This document shows positions 1 to 8,120 of a DNA stretch of 45,283 bases, piece after piece; within the stretch, counting starts at the first letter, position 1, and each line of letters starts with the position of its first letter. This DNA is from Promineifilum sp. (GTDB lineage: Bacteria; Chloroflexota; Anaerolineae; Promineifilales; Promineifilaceae): contig JACKBY010000027.1 of the NCBI GenBank assembly GCA_020634335.1, positions 1 to 45,283 of the forward strand, read 5' to 3'. Under the pieces are notes generated by a model. It did no database searches and was not told where the DNA came from. It was given only the letters and a program-made list of their open reading frames with translations. A program made the position numbers and the translations under genes.

Positions 1-936
1 CCGCCGGTGTTGCAAGCCCTGAAAAAAGCGCGGCTGAACAACAAGCAGGTGGCCGCCGTCGTAGAGCTAAAGGCGAGGTTCGACGAGGAGACCAATATTC
101 ACTGGGCGCAGGAACTGGAAGGTGTCGGCGTCCATGTGGCCTACGGCTTGATCGGTCTCAAAACGCACTGCAAGGTGACGCTCATCGTCCGCCGCGAGCG
201 AGACGGCATTCGGCGCTACGTCCACCTGTCCAGTGGCAACTACAACAGCGCCACGGCCCGCCTCTACACCGACATTGGCTTCATGAGTCACGACGAGGCC
301 TTGGCCGACGACGCCAGCGACTTGTTCAATTTCCTGACCGGCTATTCGCGGCAAGAAGAATTCCGCAAGTTTCTGGTGGCGCCGATGACCATCCGGCCGA
401 AGCTGCTGGAGCTAATCCAGCGCGAGACGCAGTTGGGATCGAAGGGGCGGATTATCTTCAAGTGTAACTCGCTGGTCGACAGCGAGCTGATACGTAACCT
501 TTACAAGGCCTCTCAGGCGGGCGTCAAGATCGATTTGATCGTGCGTGGAATTTGCGGACTTCGGCCGGGGATACAGGGAGTGAGCGAGAATATTCAGGTT
601 ATGAGCATCGTGGGCCGCTTCCTCGAGCACTCGCGCGTTTACTACTTTCATAACAACGGCGATCCCGCACTCTACATGGGCAGCGCCGATTTGATGCCGC
701 GCAATTTGGATCGCCGGGTTGAAGTCCTGTTCCCCATTGAAGACCCGGCCATGACGCAATACATCGTTGAAGATATTTTGGCCGTGTGTCTGCGCGACAC
801 GGCCAAAAGCCACATCCTGCAAAGCGACGGCCGCTACATCCCCCGCCGCTACTTGCTGGAAGGCGACGGCCCGTACTTCGACAGCCAGGTGTGGTTCCTG
901 AGACAAAGCGGCAGTAACACGGGAGAATACCTCTAA
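1..936 (+). CDS. ppk1: Polyphosphate kinase 1, C-terminal part (5' end outside window)
   Basis: The frame is open from the first base, so the gene begins upstream of the window; about 311 codons remain. PPK1 reversibly polymerises the gamma-phosphate of ATP into polyphosphate. Both catalytic-histidine regions of the phospholipase-D-like C-terminal domains are visible: GLKTHCK (the autophosphorylated His, H435 in E. coli) near visible residue 54 counted from the GTG at 7, and FLEHSRVYYF (H592 in E. coli) near residue 208. The conserved RYVHLSSGNYN, ARLYTD and SADLMPRNLDRRVE segments are also intact. The C-terminus looks complete. A PhoB-like direct-repeat promoter lies just downstream, which fits a phosphate-related neighbourhood. 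Family assignment is firm. Confidence 0.96.
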   Translation, partial: PPVLQALKKARLNNKQVAAVVELKARFDEETNIHWAQELEGVGVHVAYGLIGLKTHCKVTLIVRRERDGIRRYVHLSSGNYNSATARLYTDIGFMSHDEALADDASDLFNFLTGYSRQEEFRKFLVAPMTIRPKLLELIQRETQLGSKGRIIFKCNSLVDSELIRNLYKASQAGVKIDLIVRGICGLRPGIQGVSENIQVMSIVGRFLEHSRVYYFHNNGDPALYMGSADLMPRNLDRRVEVLFPIEDPAMTQYIVEDILAVCLRDTAKSHILQSDGRYIPRRYLLEGDGPYFDSQVWFLRQSGSNTGEYL

Positions 937-1028
937 TCATCCATCCCCCTGCCCACGCCCAGGCGTGCAGCGGTGAACGACCAGGGCCGCGGTCGCTGCG
1001 GATCGGCCGGCCCTTTCTGCCTCAGCTT

Positions 1029-1082
1029 TTAACAATTTTCCAAAACCTTCTTAACAATTTCTGAACAGTTGAGGGGTATGAT
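1029..1082 (+). promoter_or_regulatory. Candidate PhoB/PhoP-type promoter with 11-bp direct repeats
   Basis: TTAACA occurs at 1029 and 1051, TGAACA at 1062, and a degenerate CCAAAA at 1040, so four hexamers sit exactly 11 bp apart. TATGAT at 1077-1082 is a good -10 element, and no normal -35 lies 17 bp upstream of it. PhoB/PhoP/RegX3 regulators of the OmpR family bind such 11-bp repeats in place of the -35. The promoter points at the secreted protein at 1208 and possibly the two-component system behind it. That a Pho regulator binds here is inference. Confidence 0.55.
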
Positions 1083-1154
1083 CTGGCTAGTTACACCTGA
1101 GAGACCGGGAAGTCAGCGTAACGATTACTAGCGTCCCCGGTATTTATGAGGGTG

Positions 1155-1175
1155 GCGCGATTCGCCTAATCGCGC
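1155..1175 (+). other. Hairpin in the 5' leader of the secreted protein
   Basis: GCGCGATT (1155-1162) and AATCGCGC (1168-1175) form a perfect 8-bp stem with a 5-nt loop, 20 nt upstream of the AAAGGAG ribosome binding site (about 1194-1200). It could stabilise or attenuate the leader transcript; there is no U-tract, so a terminator is unlikely. Confidence 0.4.
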
Positions 1176-1207
1176 TATGTAACCCCCAACTGTAAAGGAG
1201 ATCGTCT

Positions 1208-1990
1208 ATGAAGAAACAAAGGAACTGGCTGCTCTTGTCGATAGGCGTCGTGGTGGTTTCGATGCTGGGGCTGATCGGCAGCGTCGTGTTGGCGCAGGAA
1301 GCCACGCCCGAAGCCGAGACTCCAACCCAGGAGTCTGTCCCGAATACAGATAGCTTACCTGGCCCGCGCGGGTTTGGCCCGTGGGGCGACTTCGGCCGTC
1401 ACATGGACAGTAACTCGTGGCTGGAGAATCTGGCCGCAGCGTTGGGCATCACGACCGATCAGTTGGAAGTGGCCCAAAATGAGGCGTACGCGGCATCCGT
1501 GGCCGACGCGGTCGCCGCGGGTCAGATTACGCAGGCCCAGGCCGACCAAATGCTGACCGCTCATGCGCTGAAGAGCGCCATTGACCGCCAGCAAATCCTG
1601 GCGACGGCGCTGGGAATGACTGTCGATGACCTGGAAGCAGCCCTGGCGGACGGCCAGACCCTGGTCGATCTGATGGTGGCTCAGGGCATCGACTCGGCCA
1701 CGCTGCAAGCGAATCTCCAGGCGGCCCATGAGGCGGCCGTGCAACAAGCCGTCGCCGATGGGGTGATCACCCAAGCCCAGGCGGATGCTTTCCTGGCCGA
1801 GGGCGGATTTAATCTGTTCGGTCATGGCGGCGAGGGTTTTCATGGTGGTCCTGGTGGTCCCGGTGGTCGTGGCGGCCGCGGCGGTCGCGACGGTCGGGGC
1901 GGTCGCGGGTTCGGTTTGCCCCTGGCACCGGACTCGACTACACCCGATACGACGACCCCGGAAACAACCGACACGAGTTTCGACGCCTGA
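1208..1990 (+). CDS. Secreted protein with two helical repeats and Gly/Arg-rich tail
   Basis: A strong ribosome binding site (AAGGAG, 7 nt before ATG) fixes the start. Residues 1-30 are a signal peptide (MKKQR, hydrophobic core, cleavage near VLAQE). An acidic Pro/Thr linker follows, then two related alpha-helical units (about 75-130 and 132-210), each with a LA-ALG-T-D-LE-A motif and an ITQAQAD segment. The end is a Gly/Arg/His-rich stretch (about 213-240) and a Thr/Pro/Asp-rich tail. I do not recognise an enzymatic family. The architecture resembles exported surface or matrix proteins, possibly metal- or polyanion-binding through the Gly/His/Arg region, which is speculation. It sits behind the PhoB-like box and ahead of an OmpR-type two-component system, so it may be a target of that system. 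Confidence 0.85.
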   Translation: MKKQRNWLLLSIGVVVVSMLGLIGSVVLAQEATPEAETPTQESVPNTDSLPGPRGFGPWGDFGRHMDSNSWLENLAAALGITTDQLEVAQNEAYAASVADAVAAGQITQAQADQMLTAHALKSAIDRQQILATALGMTVDDLEAALADGQTLVDLMVAQGIDSATLQANLQAAHEAAVQQAVADGVITQAQADAFLAEGGFNLFGHGGEGFHGGPGGPGGRGGRGGRDGRGGRGFGLPLAPDSTTPDTTTPETTDTSFDA

Positions 1991-2090
1991 TAGGAGCAGT
2001 GCGTTGCCCCCAAGAACGTACCATGGATTTGCCTGAGGTGAATCCGTGCCGTTCGTATCCTTTGATTGGTTTTTCTTTCGTTAGACTGTG

Positions 2091-2125
2091 AGTACGGGAG
2101 CGCGGATAGTCTGCGCTCCCGTACT
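2091..2125. terminator. Strong 13-bp hairpin after the secreted protein gene
   Basis: AGTACGGGAGCGC (2091-2103) and its exact complement (2113-2125) enclose a 9-nt loop, 100 nt past the stop at 1990 and 90 nt before the response regulator. There is no T-run on either side, so it may be a factor-dependent or processing hairpin that separates the secreted protein from the regulators. Confidence 0.5.
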
Positions 2126-2214
2126 GTCGAAAATCGGCAAGCGGTCGCGTATTCGGAAGGCATTGCCCGGATGAGCGTGCGCGGTGCGGGCGGTGTGTCG
2201 GCTCGCAGGGACGA

Positions 2215-2922
2215 ATGAAGATGACGAAGACGATTCTGGTTGTCGACGACATGGAAAGCCTGCGGACGATGGTCAAGAGCTACTTGTCGCAGGAAGGATT
2301 TCGCGTGGTCACGGCCGCCCACGGCCGCGAAGCGCTCTTCGTTGCCCGCAACGAGCGTCCCGACCTCATTATCCTCGACCTGATGATGCCGGAATTGGGT
2401 GGCTATGATTTCATCAGCGCCTATGCCCGCGAGGGCGACGCCCCAATCATCATCCTGACGGCCAAGGTGGAAGAGAGCGACAAGGTGCTGGGGCTGGAAC
2501 TGGGAGCCGATGACTACCTGACCAAGCCGTTCAGCATGCGCGAGTTAACGGCCCGTGTGCGCGCCGTCCTGCGACGCGCCGACAGAACGCCTGGAGGTGC
2601 TCCCTCCGCGCTGCTGCGAGCCGGGGATCTGACCCTCGACCGGGACAGGCGAGAGGTCATGGTTGGCTCCAGCGCCGTGGAACTCACGCCATCGGAATTC
2701 GATCTGCTGGCGACGTTCCTTTCCGCGCCTGGTCGGGTCTTTTCGCGTCTCGAGTTGCTCGACAAGCTGCAGGGTGATGCCTATGAGGGGTATGAGCGTA
2801 CGATAGATGTCCACATTCGCAACCTGCGCACCAAGATCGAACCCGATCCGCGCAATCCTCGTTATATCGTTACAGTGTATGGCATCGGCTATCGCTTGTT
2901 GGCCGAGCCGGTGACGGCCTGA
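2215..2922 (+). CDS. OmpR/PhoB-family response regulator
   Basis: DNA-binding response regulator of 235 aa. The receiver domain (about 5-118) has the acidic pair DD11-12, phospho-acceptor Asp55 in ILDLMMPE, Thr81 and Lys103 in DYLTKPF. The winged-helix DNA-binding domain (about 135-230) shows the typical ELTPSEFDLLATF, RTIDVHIRNLRTKIE and YRLLAE elements. Two start codons (2215 and 2221) are possible; the GCAGGGA upstream does not decide between them. The sensor kinase starts 5 nt after the stop, so the two are co-transcribed. OmpR-type regulators typically bind direct repeats with about one helical turn spacing, which fits the 11-bp repeats at 1029-1072; autoregulation or control of the secreted protein is inference. 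Confidence 0.95.
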   Translation: MKMTKTILVVDDMESLRTMVKSYLSQEGFRVVTAAHGREALFVARNERPDLIILDLMMPELGGYDFISAYAREGDAPIIILTAKVEESDKVLGLELGADDYLTKPFSMRELTARVRAVLRRADRTPGGAPSALLRAGDLTLDRDRREVMVGSSAVELTPSEFDLLATFLSAPGRVFSRLELLDKLQGDAYEGYERTIDVHIRNLRTKIEPDPRNPRYIVTVYGIGYRLLAEPVTA

Positions 2923-2927
2923 AACTG

Positions 2928-4289
2928 ATGCGCTCGCTGGTCCTGAAGCTCACGTTGGCTTTTTTGGTCGTTGGCCTGGCGGGGGCCGTCCTGGTCGCCG
3001 CGTTTGTGGGCGATCTCACGCGTCGGGAATTTGATCGCTTTGTCGTTGATCGCTATCACTATGAGGTCCTGTCCGAAGTCGCTGACTATTACGCCAATAA
3101 CGGTAGCTGGGACGGGCTTCAGAGAGTGCTGCGACCGCGTCGCGGTCCTGGCGGACAGGGAACTGGCGGAAATACCTTGCCGCCGATCTCCATACAGGAT
3201 AACGACGGCCTGGTGGTGTTCAGCAATCTTCCGGGCTATGAGGTGGGAACCGTGGGAGCGGGTGCGGCCGGCGACGGGAATCTGCTGCCCGTCGAGGTCG
3301 ATGGTCAGGTCGTCGGGACGATTCGCTTTGCGGAACGGGCCGGCCTGGGCAACGCTCGCGAAACGCCGGAAGCGAACTTCCTGGCAAGGATAGATCGCGC
3401 CATCCTTTGGAGTGCGGCCGCCGCGGCGGTGCTGGCCCTTGTGTTGGGGGCCATCCTGGCGGGCACTATCTCCCGCCCGGTCCGGGAGTTAACCGACGCG
3501 ACCAAAGCGCTGGCGAGCGGCGAGCTGGGGCATCAGGTGCCCGTGCGAACCAAAGACGAAATCGGCGAGCTGGCTCAGTCGTTCAACCAGATGAGCGCTG
3601 ATCTGGCCCGCTCCAATCAGTTGCGGCGACAGATGACGGCCGATATCGCCCACGACCTGCGCACGCCACTGAGCGTCATTCTCGGCTATTCCGAAGCGCT
3701 GGCCGACGATAAGCTGCCGGGAACGCCGGAAACGTATGAGGCCATGCACCGGCAGGCGCAACACCTGAACCGGTTGATCGAAGACCTGCGCACGCTGTCG
3801 CTGGCCGACGCGGGTCAGATTTCGCTGGTGCGCCGGCCAATCGAGCCGCGCGGGCTGCTGGAACACACGGCCCTGGCCTATCTGCCTGCGGCCGAGGCAC
3901 AGGGGATCACCTTTGAGGTTGAGGAAGTTGATGCCCCGCTTATTGTCGTCGATCCCGACCGCATTCTGCAAGTTTTGGGTAATCTGGTCAGCAATGCCCT
4001 GCGCCATACGCCGGCCGGCGGGTATGTGGTTTTGTCGGCGACGACCGAAGCCGGCCAGGTCCGACTGCGCGTGCGCGATAGCGGCCCCGGCATCCCCGAA
4101 GAAGATTTGCCCCACATCTTTGAGCGCTTTTACCGAGGCGACAAAGTGCGACAATCCGACGGCGCGTCGGGGCTGGGCCTGGCGATTGCCCGCTCGCTGG
4201 TGGAGGCCCACGGCGGGCGCATTACGGCCGAGAATGTGACAGGTGGCGCGTTGTTCAGCGTTGTCTTGCCGTTGGGGGATCAACGCTGA
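2928..4289 (+). CDS. Sensor histidine kinase (HAMP, HisKA, HATPase)
   Basis: Membrane sensor of 453 aa, partner of the regulator ending 5 nt upstream. TM1 is at about 8-28, an extracytoplasmic sensor region at about 29-157 (with a Gly-rich stretch near 73-82), TM2 at about 159-181, and HAMP at about 182-232. HisKA carries the phospho-acceptor His242 in ADIAHDLRTPLSV. The ATPase domain has an N-box (NLVSNALRHTP), G1 (DSGPGIPEEDLPHIFERFYRG) and G2 (GLGLAIARSL). All catalytic elements are present. The layout is that of BaeS/PhoR-like kinases; the signal cannot be read from sequence. Confidence 0.95.
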   Translation: MRSLVLKLTLAFLVVGLAGAVLVAAFVGDLTRREFDRFVVDRYHYEVLSEVADYYANNGSWDGLQRVLRPRRGPGGQGTGGNTLPPISIQDNDGLVVFSNLPGYEVGTVGAGAAGDGNLLPVEVDGQVVGTIRFAERAGLGNARETPEANFLARIDRAILWSAAAAAVLALVLGAILAGTISRPVRELTDATKALASGELGHQVPVRTKDEIGELAQSFNQMSADLARSNQLRRQMTADIAHDLRTPLSVILGYSEALADDKLPGTPETYEAMHRQAQHLNRLIEDLRTLSLADAGQISLVRRPIEPRGLLEHTALAYLPAAEAQGITFEVEEVDAPLIVVDPDRILQVLGNLVSNALRHTPAGGYVVLSATTEAGQVRLRVRDSGPGIPEEDLPHIFERFYRGDKVRQSDGASGLGLAIARSLVEAHGGRITAENVTGGALFSVVLPLGDQR

Positions 4290-4516
4290 TTGCGTCCCCC
4301 ATATTTCACAGATCAACCATATAAACATATATTTTGAGGGCGTAGCGGAAATCTGTGACCTTTTTGCCCGGCTCAATTCCTGTCTGCACGACTCGCTCAA
4401 AGATAAATATTGGCCTAGAAAACGCGCAAGAGTACGCCTGTTCTCATCTGTCGATGGCAAAGTCACGTATTTATTCACGGGCGACTTGCCCGAAGAAATA
4501 AAAACGAGGAGAGACA

Positions 4517-5335
4517 ATGAAGAAATTGACTTATGGATTGCTGTTGGCGCTTATCGCCATCGTTGTTCTGGCCGGCTGTGGGGTATTGCAGGAGCCGGAG
4601 GCGGCCAGCGGAACGATTGAGGCTATCCCGCTGGAAACACAATCGGCCGGGGTGGTAATCGAGGCCACCGGCGCCGTGCCGACCGTGATGGTCGACGAAG
4701 CCACCATCGCCGCGGAGCCGTCGGCGGAAGTGGACGCTGCCACCGAGGTGCCGGCTGAAGCTCCCACGATCGCGCCCACCGAGGCGCCGGCCGGCGAGCC
4801 AGTCGTTTTTACCATTGATTCGGCGGCGTCGGAAGTGCGTTTCCAGTTAGACGAGGATTTGCGCGGCACGCGTACAACCGTGGTGGGGGCAACCGATCAG
4901 GTGGCGGGTCAATTATCGATGAACCTGGCCGATCTGAGCCAAACACAAGTGGGTGTTATCCAGATCAATGCCCGCACCCTGGCGACGGACAACAATTTCC
5001 GTAACCGCGCCATCCACAATGAGATTCTCGATACCGGCGACTATGAGTTCATTACCTTCACCCCTACCGGCGTTGAGGGGCTGCCGGCCGCTGCTACGGT
5101 GGGCCAGACGATCTCGTTTTCTCTGGTAGGCGACCTGACCATTCGCGACATGACACTGCCGGCGACGTTTGCCGTGGAGGCGACGGCCCTCTCCGATACG
5201 CAAATCACCGGCACAGCCACAGCCATCGTCAACCGCGCCGACTTCGGCTTGCAAATCCCCAGCGTGCCCAACGTGGCTAACGTGGAGGAGGAAGTCGAGC
5301 TGTATATCGACTTCACGGCCAACGCGTCGAGTTAG
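4517..5335 (+). CDS. YceI-family lipoprotein
   Basis: AGGAG 5 nt before ATG supports the start. Residues 1-21 form a lipoprotein signal peptide ending in the lipobox LAGC, so the mature protein is probably lipid-anchored outside the membrane. A low-complexity Ala/Glu/Pro/Thr linker (about 22-95) leads to a YceI domain (about 96-270): FTIDSAASEVRFQ, INARTLATDNNFRNRAI, DYEFITFTP, GDLTIRDMTLP and a terminal VELYIDFTA strand. YceI proteins are lipocalin-like beta-barrels that bind polyisoprenoid or other amphiphilic molecules. The gene stands alone behind a 227-bp gap and converges with the next gene. Confidence 0.9.
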   Translation: MKKLTYGLLLALIAIVVLAGCGVLQEPEAASGTIEAIPLETQSAGVVIEATGAVPTVMVDEATIAAEPSAEVDAATEVPAEAPTIAPTEAPAGEPVVFTIDSAASEVRFQLDEDLRGTRTTVVGATDQVAGQLSMNLADLSQTQVGVIQINARTLATDNNFRNRAIHNEILDTGDYEFITFTPTGVEGLPAAATVGQTISFSLVGDLTIRDMTLPATFAVEATALSDTQITGTATAIVNRADFGLQIPSVPNVANVEEEVELYIDFTANASS

Positions 5336-5339
5336 AAAG

Positions 5340-5403
5340 AGGGGGGAAAGGGAGAGGGGAAGCAGGGGTGAAGCGTTGTTCTCCCCTTCTCCCCTTCTCC
5401 CCT
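5340..5403. other. Purine/pyrimidine-asymmetric spacer between convergent genes
   Basis: A G/A-rich run (about 5340-5375) is followed by a C/T run with three copies of a CTCCCCTT-like word (about 5380-5405). The two can pair imperfectly (GGGGAAG against CTTCTCCCC). It lies between the convergent YceI and SDR genes, so a shared termination region is plausible; H-DNA formation is another possibility. Confidence 0.4.
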
Positions 5404-6204
5404 TCACTTTCCCTTCTCAATCGCCTTTTTCGCAATTTGGTCCACGCGACCGGGGGCGATGAGCTTCAGCCATTGCCCCAGGCGAGAGCGGTTGGACATG
5501 AGAACTTGCCGCTTGCGAGCCGCCGCGCCGTCTAATATCAATTGGGCGCAGGCGTCGCTGGTCATGATCTTGTCCACTTGCAGCGGGTTGTGGCCCAGCG
5601 GCCGGCCGTCGGCACCCAGGGAACGGGTGTGCATCCCCGAAGCCACGAAATCGGGGAAGGCGATGGTTACGCTGACGCCGTCGTCCTCGACCTCGATGCG
5701 CAACGACTCGAAGAAACCGACCATGGCGTGTTTGCTGGCGGCGTAGCCGGTGCGCGTGGGAACGCCCGTGCGGGCGGCCACGCTGGCGACCGCGACGATG
5801 CGCCCCTGGCTTTGCTTGAGGTAGGGCAGGGCGTAGTAGGTGCAATACATGCTGCCAAAGAAGTTGACGCGCATCAGGTACTCCAGCGAATGGAGGTTTT
5901 CGACGTCTTCAAACTTCATCCACATGCTGAGACCGGCATTGTTGATGAGCGTATCGACGCGCCCATACTCAACTACGGCGCGCTCAACCAGCGCGCGGCA
6001 TTCGTCTTCGTCGGTGACGTCTGTGGGTGCGACCAGAGCCCGGCCGCCACGCGCCCGACAATCGGTGGCTACCGCCTCCAGTTTTTGCGCGTTACGCGCC
6101 GCCAGCACAACGCACGCCCCACCCGCGGCCAGCCGGTGGGCCAGCGCTTCGCCGATGCCGGTTGACGCGCCGGTCAGTATCACCACGTTATCCTTGAAGT
6201 TCAT
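5404..6204 (-). CDS. Short-chain dehydrogenase/reductase (SDR)
   Basis: Classical NAD(P)-dependent SDR of 266 aa. The cofactor motif TGASTGIGEAL lies near the N-terminus, followed by NNAG and the catalytic YAASK (Tyr/Lys), with the Ser of VASVAART upstream. I start it at ATG 6204 (MNFKDNVVILTG), preceded by AGGACAGGGA, rather than at the longer frame from 6291, because the Rossmann strand begins right there. The basic C-terminal extension (RSRLGQWLKLIAPGRVDQIA) is like that of membrane-associated SDR family members. Substrate unknown. It diverges from the glycosyltransferase at 6317. Confidence 0.9.
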   Translation of the reverse strand: MNFKDNVVILTGASTGIGEALAHRLAAGGACVVLAARNAQKLEAVATDCRARGGRALVAPTDVTDEDECRALVERAVVEYGRVDTLINNAGLSMWMKFEDVENLHSLEYLMRVNFFGSMYCTYYALPYLKQSQGRIVAVASVAARTGVPTRTGYAASKHAMVGFFESLRIEVEDDGVSVTIAFPDFVASGMHTRSLGADGRPLGHNPLQVDKIMTSDACAQLILDGAAARKRQVLMSNRSRLGQWLKLIAPGRVDQIAKKAIEKGK

Positions 6205-6316
6205 TCCCTGTCCTCGCGCTTGACCAGGCGTAGCGCTTTGGTAGTATCCTGTACGCTCCTCCGGGAGACGGACAGTCAGCGATTTTAGCACACAAATCGA
6301 GGCATACCCCGGTCAC

Positions 6317-7609
6317 ATGGCCCATATCACCCTCATCACCTTCGGCTCGCGCGGCGATGTCCAACCTTATATAGCCCTGGGGCTGGCGCTGCAAGCGAGC
6401 GGCCACACCGCGCGACTGGCAACCCATGCTCTCTACGCCGGCTGGATCGAGGGCTGCGGCCTGGAGTTTCGCCCGGTTGCGGGCGACCCAATGGCGATGA
6501 TTAAGGGACAAAACGGCCGCCAGTGGGTGGAAAGTGGTCGTCGCGGAACCGGCTTCCTGCGGGGGTTCCGTGACTTCACGGGACCGATTCTCCATCAGGC
6601 CACGGCCGACGTGCTGGCGGCCTGCACCGATACCGATATCATGCTGTTCTCCGGCGTTGCCTTCTATGCCGCCTTCAGTGTTGCCGAGAAGCTGAACCTG
6701 CCCTTTATTCAGACCTACCTTCAGCCCGTCAATCCGACACGCGAGTTCCCCAGTATCGTCTACCCGACGCGCTTCAAGGGCGGCGGATTATTCAATTACG
6801 CCACGCACGTCATCGGCGGGCAGCTTTTTTGGCAGGCCAGCCGGCCGCTGCTCAACGATATCCGGCGCGAGCGACTGGGGCTGCGGCCGTTTTCGTTCGG
6901 TGGGCCGTTCCTGGCGATGCTGCGCCGCCGCCTGCCGGTCCTCCTCGGCTATAGTCCGACGGTGCTGCCCAAGCCCAGGGACTGGAACGAGGCCCAGTGC
7001 GTCACTGGCTTCTGGTTCATGGAGAGCGAACCTTACGAACCGCCGCAGGAGCTGGCGCGGTTCCTGGCTGACGGCGAACCCCCGGTCTACGTCGGTTTCG
7101 GCAGCATGACCGGCAACGACCCGGAGCGATTGACGGCGAATACACTCGATGCACTGCGGTTGGGCGGCCGGCGCGGCGTCCTGCTCAGCGGCTGGGCCGG
7201 GCTGGCCGATGGTGACTTGCCCGGGTCGATCCTGCGTCTCGATGCTGCGCCCCACGACTGGCTGTTTCCGCGTATGGCGGCCGTTGTCCACCACGGCGGC
7301 GTAGGTACGACCCACACCGCGCTGCGGGCGGGCGTGCCCAACGTCGTCGTGCCCTTCTTTGGCGACCAGCCGTTTTGGGGCGACCGGGTGTACGCGCTGG
7401 GGGCCGGGCCGCGACCCATCTTGCAAGAGGAACTGACGGCCGATAGTCTGGCTGCCGCCATCCGGCTGGCGACGAACGATGGGAAGATGCGGGCGCGGGC
7501 GGCCGACGTGGGACGGCAGATTCAGGCCGAGAACGGCGTAGAGCAGGCTGTCGCCATCGTCAATCGCTATCTGGATAGCCGGCCGAAGTTCTTCGATGGG
7601 GTTGCTTAG
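6317..7609 (+). CDS. GT1-family (sterol-glucosyltransferase-like) glycosyltransferase
   Basis: UDP-glycosyltransferase of 430 aa with the GT-B fold. The N-terminal acceptor domain begins ITFGSRGDVQPYIALGLAL, diagnostic of the MGT/sterol 3-beta-glucosyltransferase branch. The C-terminal donor domain has VGFGSM and the UDP-sugar signature with HHGGVGTTHTALRAGVPNVV and PFFGDQPFWGDRV. It probably transfers a sugar to a lipid, sterol/hopanoid-like or polyketide acceptor in the cytoplasm. Its divergent neighbour is an SDR. The acceptor is not predictable from sequence. Confidence 0.92.
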   Translation: MAHITLITFGSRGDVQPYIALGLALQASGHTARLATHALYAGWIEGCGLEFRPVAGDPMAMIKGQNGRQWVESGRRGTGFLRGFRDFTGPILHQATADVLAACTDTDIMLFSGVAFYAAFSVAEKLNLPFIQTYLQPVNPTREFPSIVYPTRFKGGGLFNYATHVIGGQLFWQASRPLLNDIRRERLGLRPFSFGGPFLAMLRRRLPVLLGYSPTVLPKPRDWNEAQCVTGFWFMESEPYEPPQELARFLADGEPPVYVGFGSMTGNDPERLTANTLDALRLGGRRGVLLSGWAGLADGDLPGSILRLDAAPHDWLFPRMAAVVHHGGVGTTHTALRAGVPNVVVPFFGDQPFWGDRVYALGAGPRPILQEELTADSLAAAIRLATNDGKMRARAADVGRQIQAENGVEQAVAIVNRYLDSRPKFFDGVA

Positions 7610-7649
7610 CGGTTCCGATAGCCTGGCTCCTAACGGGAGGAAAGTCTAT

Positions 7650-7817
7650 CTACAGTAGGCCTTCGTCCCTTAAAATTCCTTGCGCCTCGGCTAGAAATTG
7701 GGCCAAAGTGACTTCAGCCTGGCCTTCCGCAGAACTATGGTGGCTATCCGGCTTGTCATATGGGTGCCGATGCCACCTTCCTCCCTCGTTATCTCGTCCA
7801 TAGATGACGAGCTTCAA
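7650..7817 (-). CDS. Candidate 55-aa protein overlapping the upstream small gene
   Basis: A short minus-strand frame shifted by one relative to the 68-aa gene at 7789-7995, overlapping its last 29 nt. From a TTG start at 7817 it reads MKLVIYGRDNEGGRWHRHPY and continues to an acidic amphipathic end with TLAQFLAEAQGIL. The dense Trp/His/Arg/Asp motif and helical end look like a real protein rather than random translation. It may be a translationally coupled partner (toxin-like in a TA-style pair), the C-terminal remnant of a longer gene, or joined to the upstream gene by a frameshift. A stop codon lies just upstream in frame and the Shine-Dalgarno is weak (GGCGGAG, 2-3 nt away). Function not recognised. 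Confidence 0.45.
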   Translation of the reverse strand: MKLVIYGRDNEGGRWHRHPYDKPDSHHSSAEGQAEVTLAQFLAEAQGILRDEGLL

Positions 7818-7995
7818 ACTCCGCCAAGGTCATACCATACTTGGCCTGAAGCCGGCGATCGGTGAATTGATAGCGCGCCAGACGATGGCGCAATTCCAGC
7901 TTTGCTAGCCGGATCACCTTGATTTCAAGCGTGTCTCCGGACTCTAACTCGTCAATTACGTTGAGGACACGCTCGGACAGCGATAAGGAGTCCAT
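7789..7995 (-). CDS. Small antitoxin-like protein
   Basis: 68 aa, with a good ribosome binding site (AGGAG 7-8 nt before ATG). It is highly charged and helical: residues 4-20 form one helix (LSERVLNVIDELESGD), then ETLEIKV-like and RRLQAKYGMTLAEFEARH segments. I do not recognise a named family. The size, charge and partly overlapping downstream small frame resemble a toxin-antitoxin or similar two-gene cassette. It is isolated between the glycosyltransferase and the thiamine-diphosphate enzyme. The end may be truncated, since the KYGMTLAEFEA motif is usually not this close to a C-terminus, which is my impression only. Confidence 0.6.
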   Translation of the reverse strand: MDSLSLSERVLNVIDELESGDTLEIKVIRLAKLELRHRLARYQFTDRRLQAKYGMTLAEFEARHLWTR

Positions 7996-8120
7996 AATCC
8001 TGCTCCTGGTAATGACTGTACTTTAACGAAACCCGTCTCATCTTTCGTAATTTTTATTCTACCGCAACGCTATCAAAGGCACGTGACCAAACATCTCGCC
8101 TATGAGCCTGAAGCTCAGGA

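Noticed and set aside
4306..4358. Inverted repeat TCACAGAT/ATCTGTGA before the YceI gene, considered as a CRP-like site
   Set aside because: The arms are 37 nt apart and in reversed order compared with TGTGA-N6-TCACA; kept only as a similar word to the 43154 repeat.
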